From positions 2,170,001 through 2,234,000 of the forward strand of contig JAZGTH010000040.1 of assembly GCA_036877525.1 (NCBI GenBank): a stretch of 64,000 nucleotides of DNA, written 5' to 3'. Positions 13,201 to 24,302 of the stretch are shown piece after piece (positions within the stretch are counted from its first letter, which is position 1; every line of letters starts with the position of its first letter). The DNA is from Chromobotia macracanthus. Its lineage: Eukaryota > Chordata > Actinopteri > Cypriniformes > Botiidae. A model generated the notes under the pieces. That model worked only from the letters and a program-made list of their open reading frames with translations. It searched no databases and was not told the origin of the DNA. Both the position numbers and the translations under genes were made by a program.

Positions 13201-14077
13201 TGTTTTGTTCCAGTTGAGAAAGGATGTCGTCCAAAGCAGCAAAATTAGAAACATTAAAAAACTTATTGGTATCTGCTATGTCCTTCATTTCTTGTACTGC
13301 CTCAGCATCAGACAGAAGAGTGTTACCTACCTACAGAAAATGTGATGTTATTGCAAGAGTAGGCTATATGTTTTATGATTTGTTTTGTTTAGTAAATCAT
13401 AATTACTGTACTCACTATAAGGCAAAAAACAGGACACTTACTCCAATGGCAAAGCGAGTAATTCCTTTCATTTGTGGCATGTTCAAAACAACAGTAAGGT
13501 TCATTGGGTCTCCCAAAAGTTTTCCATCAGACAAAACGATGATAATTTTTTTGGAGTTATTTTTTGATCCATTCTCAGGGACGAAAATAGTTGTACTGTA
13601 AACAGCCAATGAAATCAGAAAGAACCATGACTTAACTGATCATCAACAAATAAAGTACTTGATGGTAGTTATACACCTGTAAGCCATAAAATGTCTATAA
13701 TTGTACAGCAGTGGAGAAAAACTCACAGAACGTGGTGGATGGCTGAGGCAGTTTTTGTGCGATTACCAAGCTGCTGTATTTCCTTGACTCTTTTCAATGT
13801 CTTGGCACCATCCTTACTGTCTAGAAGTGAGAGTTCAGTCCTAATCATACTTCCATATTGCACTACTGCAAAGTCACACTAAAAAGAAACATTGATATTT
13901 TTTAAGTTAAAAAAATCAAGTGTACAAAGGTACAAATAATGTAATCAGACTATATACTGTAGATCACTTTGTCATGAACGTTTAGCAGAGTTTAGCAAAG
14001 TTTACCATGACAACAGAACTGAAGACATTGAGAAGACACTCCAAATCATCTTCATTCAAGCCACACATTTTATTACT

Positions 14078-14149
14078 GTTCCCTGGGAAGTGAACCTATG
14101 ATCTTATGATTCAAAGCACATTGCTCTACTAATAGAGCTACAGGAACAC
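14078..14149 (-). repeat. tRNA-derived SINE head, duplicated copy
   Basis: This is the same insertion, at the same intron position, as the SINE at 4240-4311. It was carried along by the integrin duplication. Confidence 0.65.
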
Positions 14150-15998
14150 TTGCAAACAGACTATAGATGTAGGTGGGAAGATTTATTTGTTGTTTTATTT
14201 CTTAGTTTATTTTACAAGCAAATTCACAAAGGCAACATTTAAACTAAACGATTGATCCTTTAAGTCAATTTAGTCATTAGTTTATTTATACAAGAATTTG
14301 GCTCGCTGTTGTTTCATGTTTGTGAATTTTTCTATGACTCCTTAAAGCATTAAATTGTACTTGGATTCATTTTTACTTGCCGTGTTCAGACTGAAATGAC
14401 TTATGCTGACGCAGACTGATACAGCATTGTCTGGAACTAAGTTCATGTAATGTAAAAACTAGAGGGCACCACCTCACCATAATATGTATTGCCACTGCTT
14501 GCAAACAACGTAAACTGTAAAAAAGTCCATTCATTTTATGGACATTTCTGTTAACCCTAAAACTCAAAATAAAAAAAAACTTTTTTGGGATTTTTGTGAA
14601 GGGTAATATATAATTGTTTAATTTCTACTTACATCAAAACATGTTTGCCAAACACTATAGATGACATTGTACATAAAGTCTTTGGCTTTCTGAAATTCAT
14701 CAGGTCGAATGCTGCTAGAACCATCCAGTACAAACACAATCTCTGTCCCAGCATCTACACCACAGAAACAATAAGGTTTAAATCAGTACAGAAAAGAATG
14801 AATCTGCTCCATGTATTTAATATTGCTGTATTTAAATCCTCTACAGTATGTTGATACAACATCACCAGCATCATTTAATAAATGATTATAGAATATAATA
14901 CTATACTATTCATTTATTATAAAAGGTTAACAAAGACTGGTACCATCATCATCTTCATCTGCTGTTGTGTCTGTGGTCTTCTGTGCATCTCTTTTCATTC
15001 GCCGAGTATTAACTTATTGACAATGGAAATATAAAGGTATAAACATTTTGGCTTTATTACATTATCAATAAGACTCTTGAATTTATCACACTCAGGCAAA
15101 AATGTATAACTAGTTGATGTTTTCTCAGGTTTTCTCACCTTGATTGATCTGTTGTCCATGGTAACGATTGTTATTGTTGTTACTGTTTTGTGTTGCATTT
15201 TCATTTAAAACTGGAATTAAAGAGTTATTGGGAGATCAGGGATCGCATCAAAACTGAGTCTATTCCAGATGCCATTTTTTAAATTCCATCAATCAAATCA
15301 GCACAAAACATCTACAACATACCTAATTCAGCAGGATTCAGTTTGACTTTCCCCTTTGAATTTATCATTGTGCAATTCCCATTCAAATACTCAGTTGATG
15401 ACTTCTTCATACGAACTTGATTACACATCTTGTGAGGAAAAACCGAAACAGATATGTATAATTAAAATAATAAATATCTGTTTTTAGGCTTTGTAAATAG
15501 ATTCTTTTACTGAAAAATTACTTGGATTATTGTTCTATTTAGCAGATAATAAAGATTTTATTAATTTTGTCACAGACAAATTTTGAATATCAGAAAGGTA
15601 TTATATGTTTCATTGAGGTTTGACTAAGAGGAAATATCTATAGTTTTAAATGCTTTCAGTATTTTTGTTAAGGAAGTTCTGTCACCATAGTTTTGGGTGA
15701 TGTCAAAATTTATGACTAACAGCATTTATGACTACTTCCTGTCAACACAACCTTTTATTAACCAAATCATTGAGAACGAAGCAGCAATTGTCCAAAACTT
15801 CTGTTGCATTTAACACATTCTGTATTTAAAGAGGCTTTTAACGTACCAGAAAATGTTCTTTCTCTGATATCACACTAGCAGCTACTGATGTTATCGGTCT
15901 CAGGCCTTTTCTTGTCTCATCTTTAAAAGAGATATTGATTATTAAAAGGTATTAAAAGGTGAGTTAGGTAATAATGTAACACAACGAAGGGTAAAGTC

Positions 15999-18900
15999 TT
16001 GACAGACAGTAGCGCATGGCCTATGTCAGGTTAGAGCCCGCCTCCTTACCTGATGCATAAAGACCCTGTGTGCGCTACCTATCCTCAGTAAGCATATTTG
16101 CTTCTCGTGCCGCAAGCGGGGCAGGCTTGGTGCATCTCTCCACTCGATGTTTCAGAGAACCAGGGTTACAGACAGTAACCTATCATCTCGTGTTCGTGAT
16201 CCAACTATGGGAGATATGGGCAGCTCCCCGGTTGCCCAATACACTCAACGTGACGCTCTGACAGCCAAAGAACGGTCACCTGAAAAGGTGGTGCATGACA
16301 CGTCACAAGGAAACAACCCACACACATGATGAAGGACCTTCCCCAAAAACTGTATGAAAATGTATGGTAACATGCAGCATACATAAGCCTGACAACACAC
16401 AGTGAAATAATGTTGCCAGGTGAGGAACGTGCTTAGTGCCATGCATGTAGGGATAGAGGGCCTAGGAGAATAAGGCTATGAGGAGCCCACTCCTAGAACA
16501 GAATGTGCTAACGCTGTTCTGGTAACATCCAGTCGGTAGTATCTGACAGATGAATGGGGAGAAGCCCAGTTTGCAGCAGAGCAAATGTCTTGCAGGGAAA
16601 GTACCCTAAACAGAGCCCAAGAGGCAGCCATGCCTCTGGTAGAGTGCGTTTAAGGCCCCCTGGGGGCTGCACATTGCATATGTCAGGATCTTGAGACCCG
16701 CTATTTTCAGCGGGGCACACACACAACACTCTCGGGCTCCGAGAAAGCCTGAAAGGGAGAACTGTGGATTCGTAACATACGCCTTGGTAGGTGAAACGAA
16801 GGAGTTCCCTGTGTGGAGGATAAATGCTTATGTGGAAAAAAGCATCTTTCAGATCGAGGATATTTCGTGGAGCTCTCCTCTGTGTGAGAAGAGAGAGGTT
16901 TTGTTACAAACTGAGTTTTGTACCCCTTCCTTCATTAAAGTGCTGACACAGACTGCCATGCTGTTATATGATTCGTGAGAGTCCCCACATAAACCGGTGC
17001 TGATGCCGCCGGGTCGTTCATTTGTGATACAATGGCTCCATCTAGTGGACAACATAGAAGCGACATGCGAGGGCTCTGAGAGCTGTTCGCTGTGATAAAC
17101 GAATTTATTAGATTCGTTTGAATTTTTGTTTCTTTGTTTCTTTTTTGTTTTATGGGGAACCTTTTATGAGGACCTGCTGATCTCGTCAACAGAAGCCCTT
17201 CGTTTCTTGAACGGAGGAATAAGAAGGGCTGAACAAGAGTCCAAAAGGCTGGCAGCCTGTGAACTTGGACTCGAAACCCCCTCTCGCCAAGCATCAGGCC
17301 GGCCGCTTGCGTTTCAGTTCAGACTGAGGGGGGTTAGGGGGTTTCTTTGCTGCGGCTGTGGAGAAGGACATTTTTCCCCAAGGCTTAGCAGACGGGGGTT
17401 ATTTTGCTGAGCGGGTGGCCTATTGTTTTAGCCCTGCCTGCATGATGGTAATGGCCTTCCGTAGCAGGGAGGTTGGGTGGCCGTGCAGAGGGTGTCTGGC
17501 GTGGAGCAGACTTTCTAGGGAGACAAAGTTTAAAAGCTTCGTCTTCCTTTTTTATCGTCACATCTCTGCTGCATTAAAGCGACAGCAGGACCAAAAAGAG
17601 CCTGGCCAGGCTCAACCGGTGCTCCAGCGACGTGTAGTTTTTCGCAGTCGAGAAGCCCCGAGAGATTAAGCCACAGTGCGCGCTCTCCGACCACCGAGAG
17701 AGCCATAGATCGCCCGCTAGCCTGGACAGCCTGGCGGGCATTGCGAAGGACGAGATCATTAACTGTGACGATCTCCTTCCAAACAGATGGAGAAGGAGTC
17801 CCCTTCTCCAGCTGTTGCCCCATGTCCTCCAGTAGCTCGGCCTGGTAGGCGGCTAACAGAGAGGATACGTTTAAAGCTCTTACAGCCAAAGCTGAGGCTT
17901 TATAAGAGACCTGGTGAATGGACGTGGAGAAGTGATGCATCTTACCAGGAAGAACGGGTTTCGGGGGTGGCGAGCATCCTGCCTTGAGAGGGGTTAAGGT
18001 GTCTGGCAAAAGACGGCTCGACGGCGGGGGGGTCACCCATGCCAAAAGTAGCCATATCCTTCACCTCAAGACCCGTGAAACCATGTTTCAGGTCTATCGG
18101 GTCCCCCCAGAAGTGCTTCATGTGCTTAGCGCACGCAGGGAGTACCGGGAAAATAGTTTCCCTTCGTAAATATCCCTCTCCTAGTCAGAAACACTTTGTA
18201 AAGCTGGCCATTCTATGTTGAGGTGAGCCACCGCTCGCTCACAAACCTTGAAAAGGACCGACTGGGTTACGACAACCGGAGCAGTGGCCTGAGGGTTAAC
18301 AGCCAGCGGGATGGTCTCCTCGTCATCTGAACCCAGGAGGCCTGCATCATCCTCGTCACCGGAGCCGGGCAGCTTGTAAGGGTAGGGTTCAGCCAACAAA
18401 GCATCCTCAGCAAGAGCGGGGTCGCATCGCTTTTCTCCCCATCAGAGTCCGACAAGCCCAACTCGATGCTCTGAGTCTCAGCCACTTTAAGTCTGCGGGG
18501 CCGTAGTATAGCTGGGAGCACCAGACAATGACTGCAGTTGTCGGGGAAATCGACAGCTTCATGAGCGTGTTTGAGGCCCACGCAGAACACAGACAGAAAG
18601 GATGGGTATCCCTTGCTGCGATAAGGGCACCACATGCAGCCGGGCAGGCACGCGACTGGTTATCCCCGAGTGTAGGAGAAATGTAGAGTGGCATTGGGAG
18701 GAGAAAATGGAGAAAGGTGGGCAGCCTGAAGAAAAGAGCTAGCGTGGGCAGCTTGCAGGAAATAGACAGCTAACCTGTGATAGAAGACAATCACGTCCGG
18801 CGGAGGCTGATTACAAGATATGTCCTCCTGTAGACTAAAGTGAAAGTCCAAAAACAGAGAGCTGTCAGAGTAATCCTGAGGTCGCGAGAAGCGAATGTCA

Positions 18901-19086
18901 ACTGAGGATAGGTAGCGCGCACAGGGTCTTTATGCATCAGGTAAGGAGGCAGGCCCTTACCTGACATAGGGCACGCGCTACTGTCTGTCAAGCCAGACTT
19001 GGTGCAATTGGATGATTCTGCAGAGGTCAGGTCGAATGCCCTTTTCCCATAGGTGCATCTCGAACACGAGATGATGAAAGAGAACA
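15999..19086 (-). mobile_element. DIRS-like retroelement with inverted terminal repeats, degenerate
   Basis: The element lies in the intron between exons 3 and 4 of the truncated integrin copy. The first integrin copy has an uninterrupted intron here (around 6480-6510), which defines the insertion. Inverted terminal repeats of about 90 bp pair 15999-16089 with 18901-18991. A second inverted match (CATCTCGTGTTCG near 16183 and its complement near 19061) lies outside or inside these, giving the nested inverted-repeat layout known for DIRS elements. Minus-strand gag-like frames lie within. No reverse transcriptase or tyrosine recombinase is recognisable, so it is a deleted, non-autonomous copy. 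The family call is inferred from repeat structure and gag style. Confidence 0.6.
17530..18635 (-). pseudogene. Gag-like frames of the DIRS-like element
   Basis: Two minus-strand frames (18635-18267 and 18045-17530) give protein pieces with a Cys-rich start (FCVGLKHAHEAVDF, CSHC). A later helical piece contains VVGERALWLNLSGL and GQALFGPAVALM. These resemble gag-like proteins that accompany fish DIRS elements. The two frames do not join without a frameshift, so it is decayed. The function is structural in the element's life cycle, not a host role. Confidence 0.5.
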
Positions 19087-19579
19087 TATAGTCTTACCGT
19101 GAGAAATGACCAAGACACAATTCTTCTCTAGTGTGCATTTGAAAAGATTTCCAGTTGTGGGGGAAGGAACAAAAACTCTAAAATAGAATAAATGATGATA
19201 TCATTTGCCTGACCGATCTCATTGTGCTTTATGGTGAATGTTTATCAATACAACATATATCTGCTATCTCCAAAAATGTCTCTCATAAGTGACTAACCCT
19301 TCTGACGACTGAATGACGATTTGCCCCAAAAGTGGATCATCATTTGTAAAATGCTTCACTGGTAAAAGTTGAAGGTTGAACCCGTTGACATTACATATTA
19401 CTGTAATATACAAAATAATCAGTGGGAACTCATGAATTTGTGACTGAGGAAATATGGATTCATTATTTTATTAATATTTATTTATTTTAATATTTTTTGC
19501 AAGGTTCAATTACTAAGAGCTTTAAAAATAGTAAAGTAAATAAGTACATACCAATCATAAATATCAGTCCTCTGTACAT

Positions 19580-20599
19580 TTTGTGAATTTGATAAATCCC
19601 ACACTTTAAGAAAACCATGTCTATAGAGCATTTAGCAGAACCAGCAGAGAAAACAGCTCATTGTGGTCTTGAAAAATAGAACAACGAAGATGCTGTCGGT
19701 ATGAGCATTTGAACCGTCCCCCTCTGCAAACTTCACATGCACCTCTGAATGCGTTTTCTGCATGGGGAAGTAAATTTTCACTAAAACCATGAGCAAAATA
19801 TTGTGGCAATTCTGTGCATTATGTAGCTCCCTTTAATCATGTTTTTAAGTTGTAAAGCTGCATCCAATCTTAAATAAGAGCCTTGATAATGCTCTGCTTA
19901 TGGTGTAATTCACCAAAAAAATCCCTCATTCATTTCTCAGTCAAAGAAAATAGGTGAACTAGGTTAAATTATGGGGTATCTTTGTGCCCAGTTCCCACCC
20001 TCAAGAACATAGACCCTTTGTCCACTTAAAACATTCATGCAGCTTTAACTGTTGGATCTGAAAATAAAAAAAAACTCCTCAGCTGATAACATCTACGTCT
20101 TCAACTGTGGGGAAAACTGATGTCTTGATGATGGGGATTCTCATTTTTGTACAGTAATTCTCACTGCCGTAATGTAGGCGTACCGTACTCACTAATGTTG
20201 CAACAAAGTTTGCGTTTAGACGTGAACTTGTATCACATGTACTTTGTAACAGGATGTGGTGAATATGGTAGGAAACCTGTATGTCTGAGGTAAGAAGAGA
20301 CTAGGCTACAGGCTGAAACATTGCAAAAATAAATCTATATTCTTTCCCCCATTTTGAAATGGTAAAAAATCTAACCACATAATCTACTTTTAGTTCATCT
20401 AGTTTTTTTAGAATCTAAAAAAATTGAATGTAAAATCTTTTTTTTTTTTTTTACTTTTTTTGTTACTTTTGGAAACTGGCAGTTTGCATAGGCTGAGAAA
20501 GCACACCCGCATGTTCATATGAAGAGACTAGTGTGTGTTGTGTGAAGGGACTGTCTGTCTTGTAGTTTGTAAAGTTTATGGTAAGTTTACATTGATATG

Positions 20600-20674
<75 letters not shown>

Positions 20675-21042
20675 AGACAAGCTATGGAATTACTATAGTG
20701 TCAATTATCTTTGTAAGATATTTTGCACTATGGTATTGCATAGATTTTGCTATTGACCATCTTATCCAGTAGGTGGTGCTACTGGGTGTGTTTTAGAGAG
20801 ATTTGAGTGAAGCTGAGAAATTCAATAGATTGAAGCTCTCCAAAACAGAGTATGAATTCCAAAGGGGGTGGTACCTGCAATAGGGGGCAGTTAGAATTAT
20901 GGTTGGGGTAAGGTGTGTCATGTCTGTCTGACAATGGGACGAAGCCACGCCCCATTTTGGAGCTCCCGCCCTGTTTTGGAGCTCCCCAACCCTAATTTGG
21001 AGATCTACAGGCTGGTCACTTGCTCTTGACACTTTGAATGAC
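19580..21042. other. Spacer between truncated integrin and Ig copy 4
   Basis: It carries duplicated non-coding sequence: 20165-20600 matches 10016-10470 closely. A (TA)n microsatellite is at 20601-20669. A short segment near 20765-20830 resembles 23440-23500 upstream of the next Ig gene. I see no coding exon. Confidence 0.5.
20601..20669. repeat. (TA)n microsatellite
   Basis: About 69 bases of nearly pure TA repeat. Confidence 0.95.
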
Positions 21043-22285
21043 ATGCATGTGTACATTCCACAGACTGGAATATTCTTCTGTTTTCTGATGGCTTCAAATG
21101 GTAGGCTCAAAGGATCAAAATTTATGATGAATTATGATAATATTGTCTTGCTAATATTTCTGAAATACAGTAATAATAGTGCCCTATTTTTAATTTCCTG
21201 TTTTAATTTCCTTTGTTTATATATCTATTATTAATAAAGTCATTGTTTATAGATATGTGTACTTGTGCTTTTGGTACTTTCTCAGTTGTTTTGACATTAT
21301 AATTTTTTAGCACTGGACTACTGCAAAGGAAAGTGTGAAAATGAGATCACATGCAGCGCTTCTTTGAAATCTGAGGTCTTACTCCCTTGTTACTTTGATA
21401 TCAGCTTTGGCAATAACACAGCCAATAAAGCAGAGACAGCGAGATGGAGTCACTTTTCTAGTCTCCTAAAAATCACACAAGATGGGAATGTTGTCTTTGA
21501 TAATCCCAGAGAAGGACGACTGACGGTTTTTGCCAACCTGGCTACTGGAGGAAACTTCTCCATCCTTATTTATGATCTACAGACCTCAGATCTTGGCACA
21601 TACTATTGTGAGATGAACCAGGAATGCTGGAGAGTGGAGATCACAGAATCAGCTCATAGTAAAAAATATTTTGGAAAACATTGAAGATTTGTCTACAGCT
21701 TAACCATAATATTTGCAAATAAACAATTTTATTGTTAATTAATATTAATATTGTCATTAATATTTATTGAGTGGTTTTGATACTGTGACATTCCAAAACC
21801 AGATTCAAATAATTATGCTTAATTATGTTCATTTTTCTTGTAGAGAATAATGAGTTGAACCCTTGGTTATACTTTGCTGCTGGAGTTGGATTATTTATTC
21901 TGCTTTTTATTGCATTCCAACTTTTTTCAAAATTCCGGGGTGAGCATTGATTTAAGTCATTATTGAGTCACTGAGTCATTATTTTCTAGAATATATGTTA
22001 CTAAATATATGTTACAATACAGCACAAAACATGTTACAAAACTTTGATAAAAGGAATTCCCTTGTCTTGGACAGGAAATTGTGTAAGTGGATCATCTATT
22101 TATGTTAACAGAGCCCAGAGTGAAGGTGAGCTGTCCTATATAACTAGTCTTTGATTCGACTCACCCATAGAACATTTTTATCTCTCACTGGTGTGTGTTA
22201 GAATTGTTGGAAACTACAATACTACAATGTTTTCTTTCATTTTTTTGAAGGTTTGAGCAGAGGGATTGCAACTGTTTATGTGTGA
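21043..22285 (+). CDS. Ig-superfamily membrane receptor, short-tail member (Ig copy 4)
   Basis: Five exons join in phase 1 throughout: 21043-21100, 21311-21658, 21844-21939, 22075-22125 and 22251-22285, giving 195 aa. The order is a signal peptide (MHVYIPQTGIFFCFLMASN), one V-set domain (Cys in LPCYF, Trp in ARWSHF, Cys in DLGTYYCEM, extra cysteines in CKGKC and QECWRV), a stalk, and one membrane span (WLYFAAGVGLFILLFIAF type). The cytoplasmic tail is short and ends ATVYV. The start at 21043 is chosen because the upstream ATG at 21038 leads to an early stop. The tail stops where the longer relative continues with its TVYEND exon, so it lost most signalling tyrosines. A poly(A) signal follows at 22297. 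I do not recognise a named orthologue; a leukocyte receptor role is inferred only from domain layout and neighbours. Confidence 0.75.
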
Positions 22286-22296
22286 AGATATAATCA

Positions 22297-22302
22297 AATA
22301 AA
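22297..22302 (+). promoter_or_regulatory. Poly(A) signal AATAAA for Ig copy 4
   Basis: AATAAA lies 12 bases after the stop codon of the short-tail Ig gene, giving a very short 3' UTR if used. Confidence 0.5.
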
Positions 22303-24220
22303 GTGCACAGAAACTCTGCTCTCATGGCAAATAGCAGGGCGGACATTCTGCTAAACATCATTAAAGGAAACTCTGTGGTTACTGGCTGTCACATGGTTGC
22401 GCAGCTAACAAATTGGACGTGAAAATACAACTACATTTCCTGAAGTAGCCTAAACAACATTCACAGTGTAATACTTAGGTTATAATCAGAATACAGTCAG
22501 TTAAATAAAAGTTAAAAGTCAGGCCTATCTTTAATTTACTACTCAAGTGTAAAATAAGATGAAAAGATGTTTAAAATTCAATGTTAAAATTTTGCATTGC
22601 TCAGTGTTCCTCCTCAGCAAAATTCAATTCAACCTTCAGTTTTCACACTTTCCACCTTCCCCCTTGACAATTGAACGGAAATGCCAGAACTGGCTTATCA
22701 AAAACCAGGAAGTAACCGTGCATGTAAAGAATCATTTAAAACAAAGCTTACATACAATATTTTTCAGTATGTAGACAAAATAAGGTAGTAAGGTAGTACA
22801 TAACCAAGCAGACGGGTTAGGCCATACAGATGCCAGTATTGTTAGTAAGTGGGGAAAACCGTGTGTGAAATCGGTGATGTCAGTGGGTTAAAGCTTTGTG
22901 ATTGGCTTGAAAATATCTGTATTGTACTCATAATATTGAAACTGAGCATGCGTCTAACCATTTGAAAGTGTTTCACATACAGTAACAGAATGTGATGAGT
23001 ACAGTAGAAAACTTCTGAGTTATAAATAGGCATATTGCAACTCGAAAAACTTCAAAATGTAACAAAGATTAATATATTTAGCCTACTTTTAGCCCTTCAG
23101 AATTTTCTCACAGTTTGGTCAAAGTTACCCTATACAGCTAATCTGACAATAGAAACTTTATTCATTTTTTATCTGTATTTGTTTTACCTTTTCTTAAAGG
23201 AGGCTCTTATTTTATTATTTTGACACACTCAAGAGTCAGTATGAAGCTGCACAACAATCTGTATTTTGTATTTTAAATAAAAATATACTAGTCATTATTT
23301 CATCCGAATATCATTGTTATTGCAGTAAAACAGGGGTGTCACTGCTGCTGGATTGTCAGAGTTTACCTGCCTGCACATTTTAATCTGTATATAGTTAGAA
23401 CGACAATATGTGCAGCTTTTTCTGTTGACTATTCTAACCAACAGGTGGAGCTATTGGATGTGTTTTAATGGGATTTGAGTGACGTGGGATTCATTGGCAG
23501 CTAATCAACATAGACTATTATTTGTGTAAGAAAAATTGTGCTAGAAAAAGTACATTTATAAAACAAAAGTACATCAAAAACAAACTGGTCCTTTACACAT
23601 ATATCAATATTTTGATGACCAAATAAGTTTTGCATAATAAAGAGAAAAATTCTACATACTCAGAAGCAGAAATTCTTCCAGAACAAAGTTGTACATTCCC
23701 GAAGGAGATGAGAAATTCATCTCCAGATTCATCTTCAGCAGCACAAAAGAAACATATCTATCTGTCACTATCTGGCAACATCTTATGTTTGAAAGACGCT
23801 TTGGTTTTCAAAAAAAGACCTGATTCTCTCAAAAGATGAGGAGAAACTGAAATCAGTGATGGCATTGAGTAAGTGCTGTGTGAGTGAGACTGGCAGTAAT
23901 ATTCACGTGGGTCACGTGGTCTGTACTCAATGCATCTAATTCTCTAAGATCATCTTGCTTTAACTTGTTCCAGGATGTGGTGAAATTGCTAAGAAAGCTG
24001 CTGTTCTAACTGAAGCAGCCCAGCCTTTAACTGCAACCCTAAACACAAGAATGCAAAAGTACAAAACCCACTTTCATCCTTTGTTTATCACAAAAAACAA
24101 TAATTATTACTATCTGATCACAGTTACCACTCCCCAGTAGAAAAACATACATGAGATAATGATAAGTGATCAATATCTGGGGCTGCAAAATCACATCCCC
24201 CACGTAAAGGGAGGTGTGAA
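22303..24220. other. Spacer between the two readable Ig genes
   Basis: I see no exon I can support. It holds AT-rich sequence with one short stretch (about 23440-23500) similar to the region upstream of the previous Ig gene. The last about 180 bases (24039 onward) match 9293-9557 upstream of the decayed copy 2 and so belong to the family promoter region. Confidence 0.5.
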
Positions 24221-24227
24221 TATATAG
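24221..24227 (+). promoter_or_regulatory. TATA box candidate of the long-tail Ig gene
   Basis: TATATAG lies 76 bases before the start codon at 24303, inside a block conserved with the decayed copy 2 (9480-9487). Spacing fits a start site near 24250. This is inference from sequence only. Confidence 0.5.
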
Positions 24228-24302
24228 AGGAAACGACATCAGTCTTTCTATTTTTGACTTGTTCATCCTGTACGTTTTGGCCTTTTGTTACGTTTACATT
24301 GA

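Larger units (their letters stand above)
12994..19579 (-). pseudogene. Truncated tandem duplicate of the I-domain integrin gene
   Basis: This is a near-identical copy of exons 1-11 of the integrin at 167-7012: 19552-19579, 19298-19400, 19098-19177, 15847-15920, 15323-15428, 15139-15210, 14944-15012, 14633-14754, 13727-13878, 13442-13595 and 12994-13330. All exons remain open and phases agree. The copy ends just after the I-domain exon: homology stops near 12970, and no exon for the rest of the propeller, calf, membrane or tail follows before Ig-family sequence begins. The last exon is 337 nt instead of 148 because of a 189-nt in-frame repeat. The MIDAS reads DGSSS instead of DGSGS, so the DxSxS pattern is kept. 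A DIRS-like element sits between exons 3 and 4. If transcribed, it could give only a short secreted propeller-start plus I-domain protein. I call it a pseudogene because of the truncation, although the reading frame is not broken. Confidence 0.75.

Noticed and set aside
12980..13345. Plus-strand frame with NSLNTLNSL repeats
   Set aside because: It is the antisense reading of the coding IEG minisatellite; the minus-strand frame matches the integrin exon.
17126..17669. Plus-strand frames inside the DIRS-like element
   Set aside because: No family resemblance; the gag-like signal is on the other strand.
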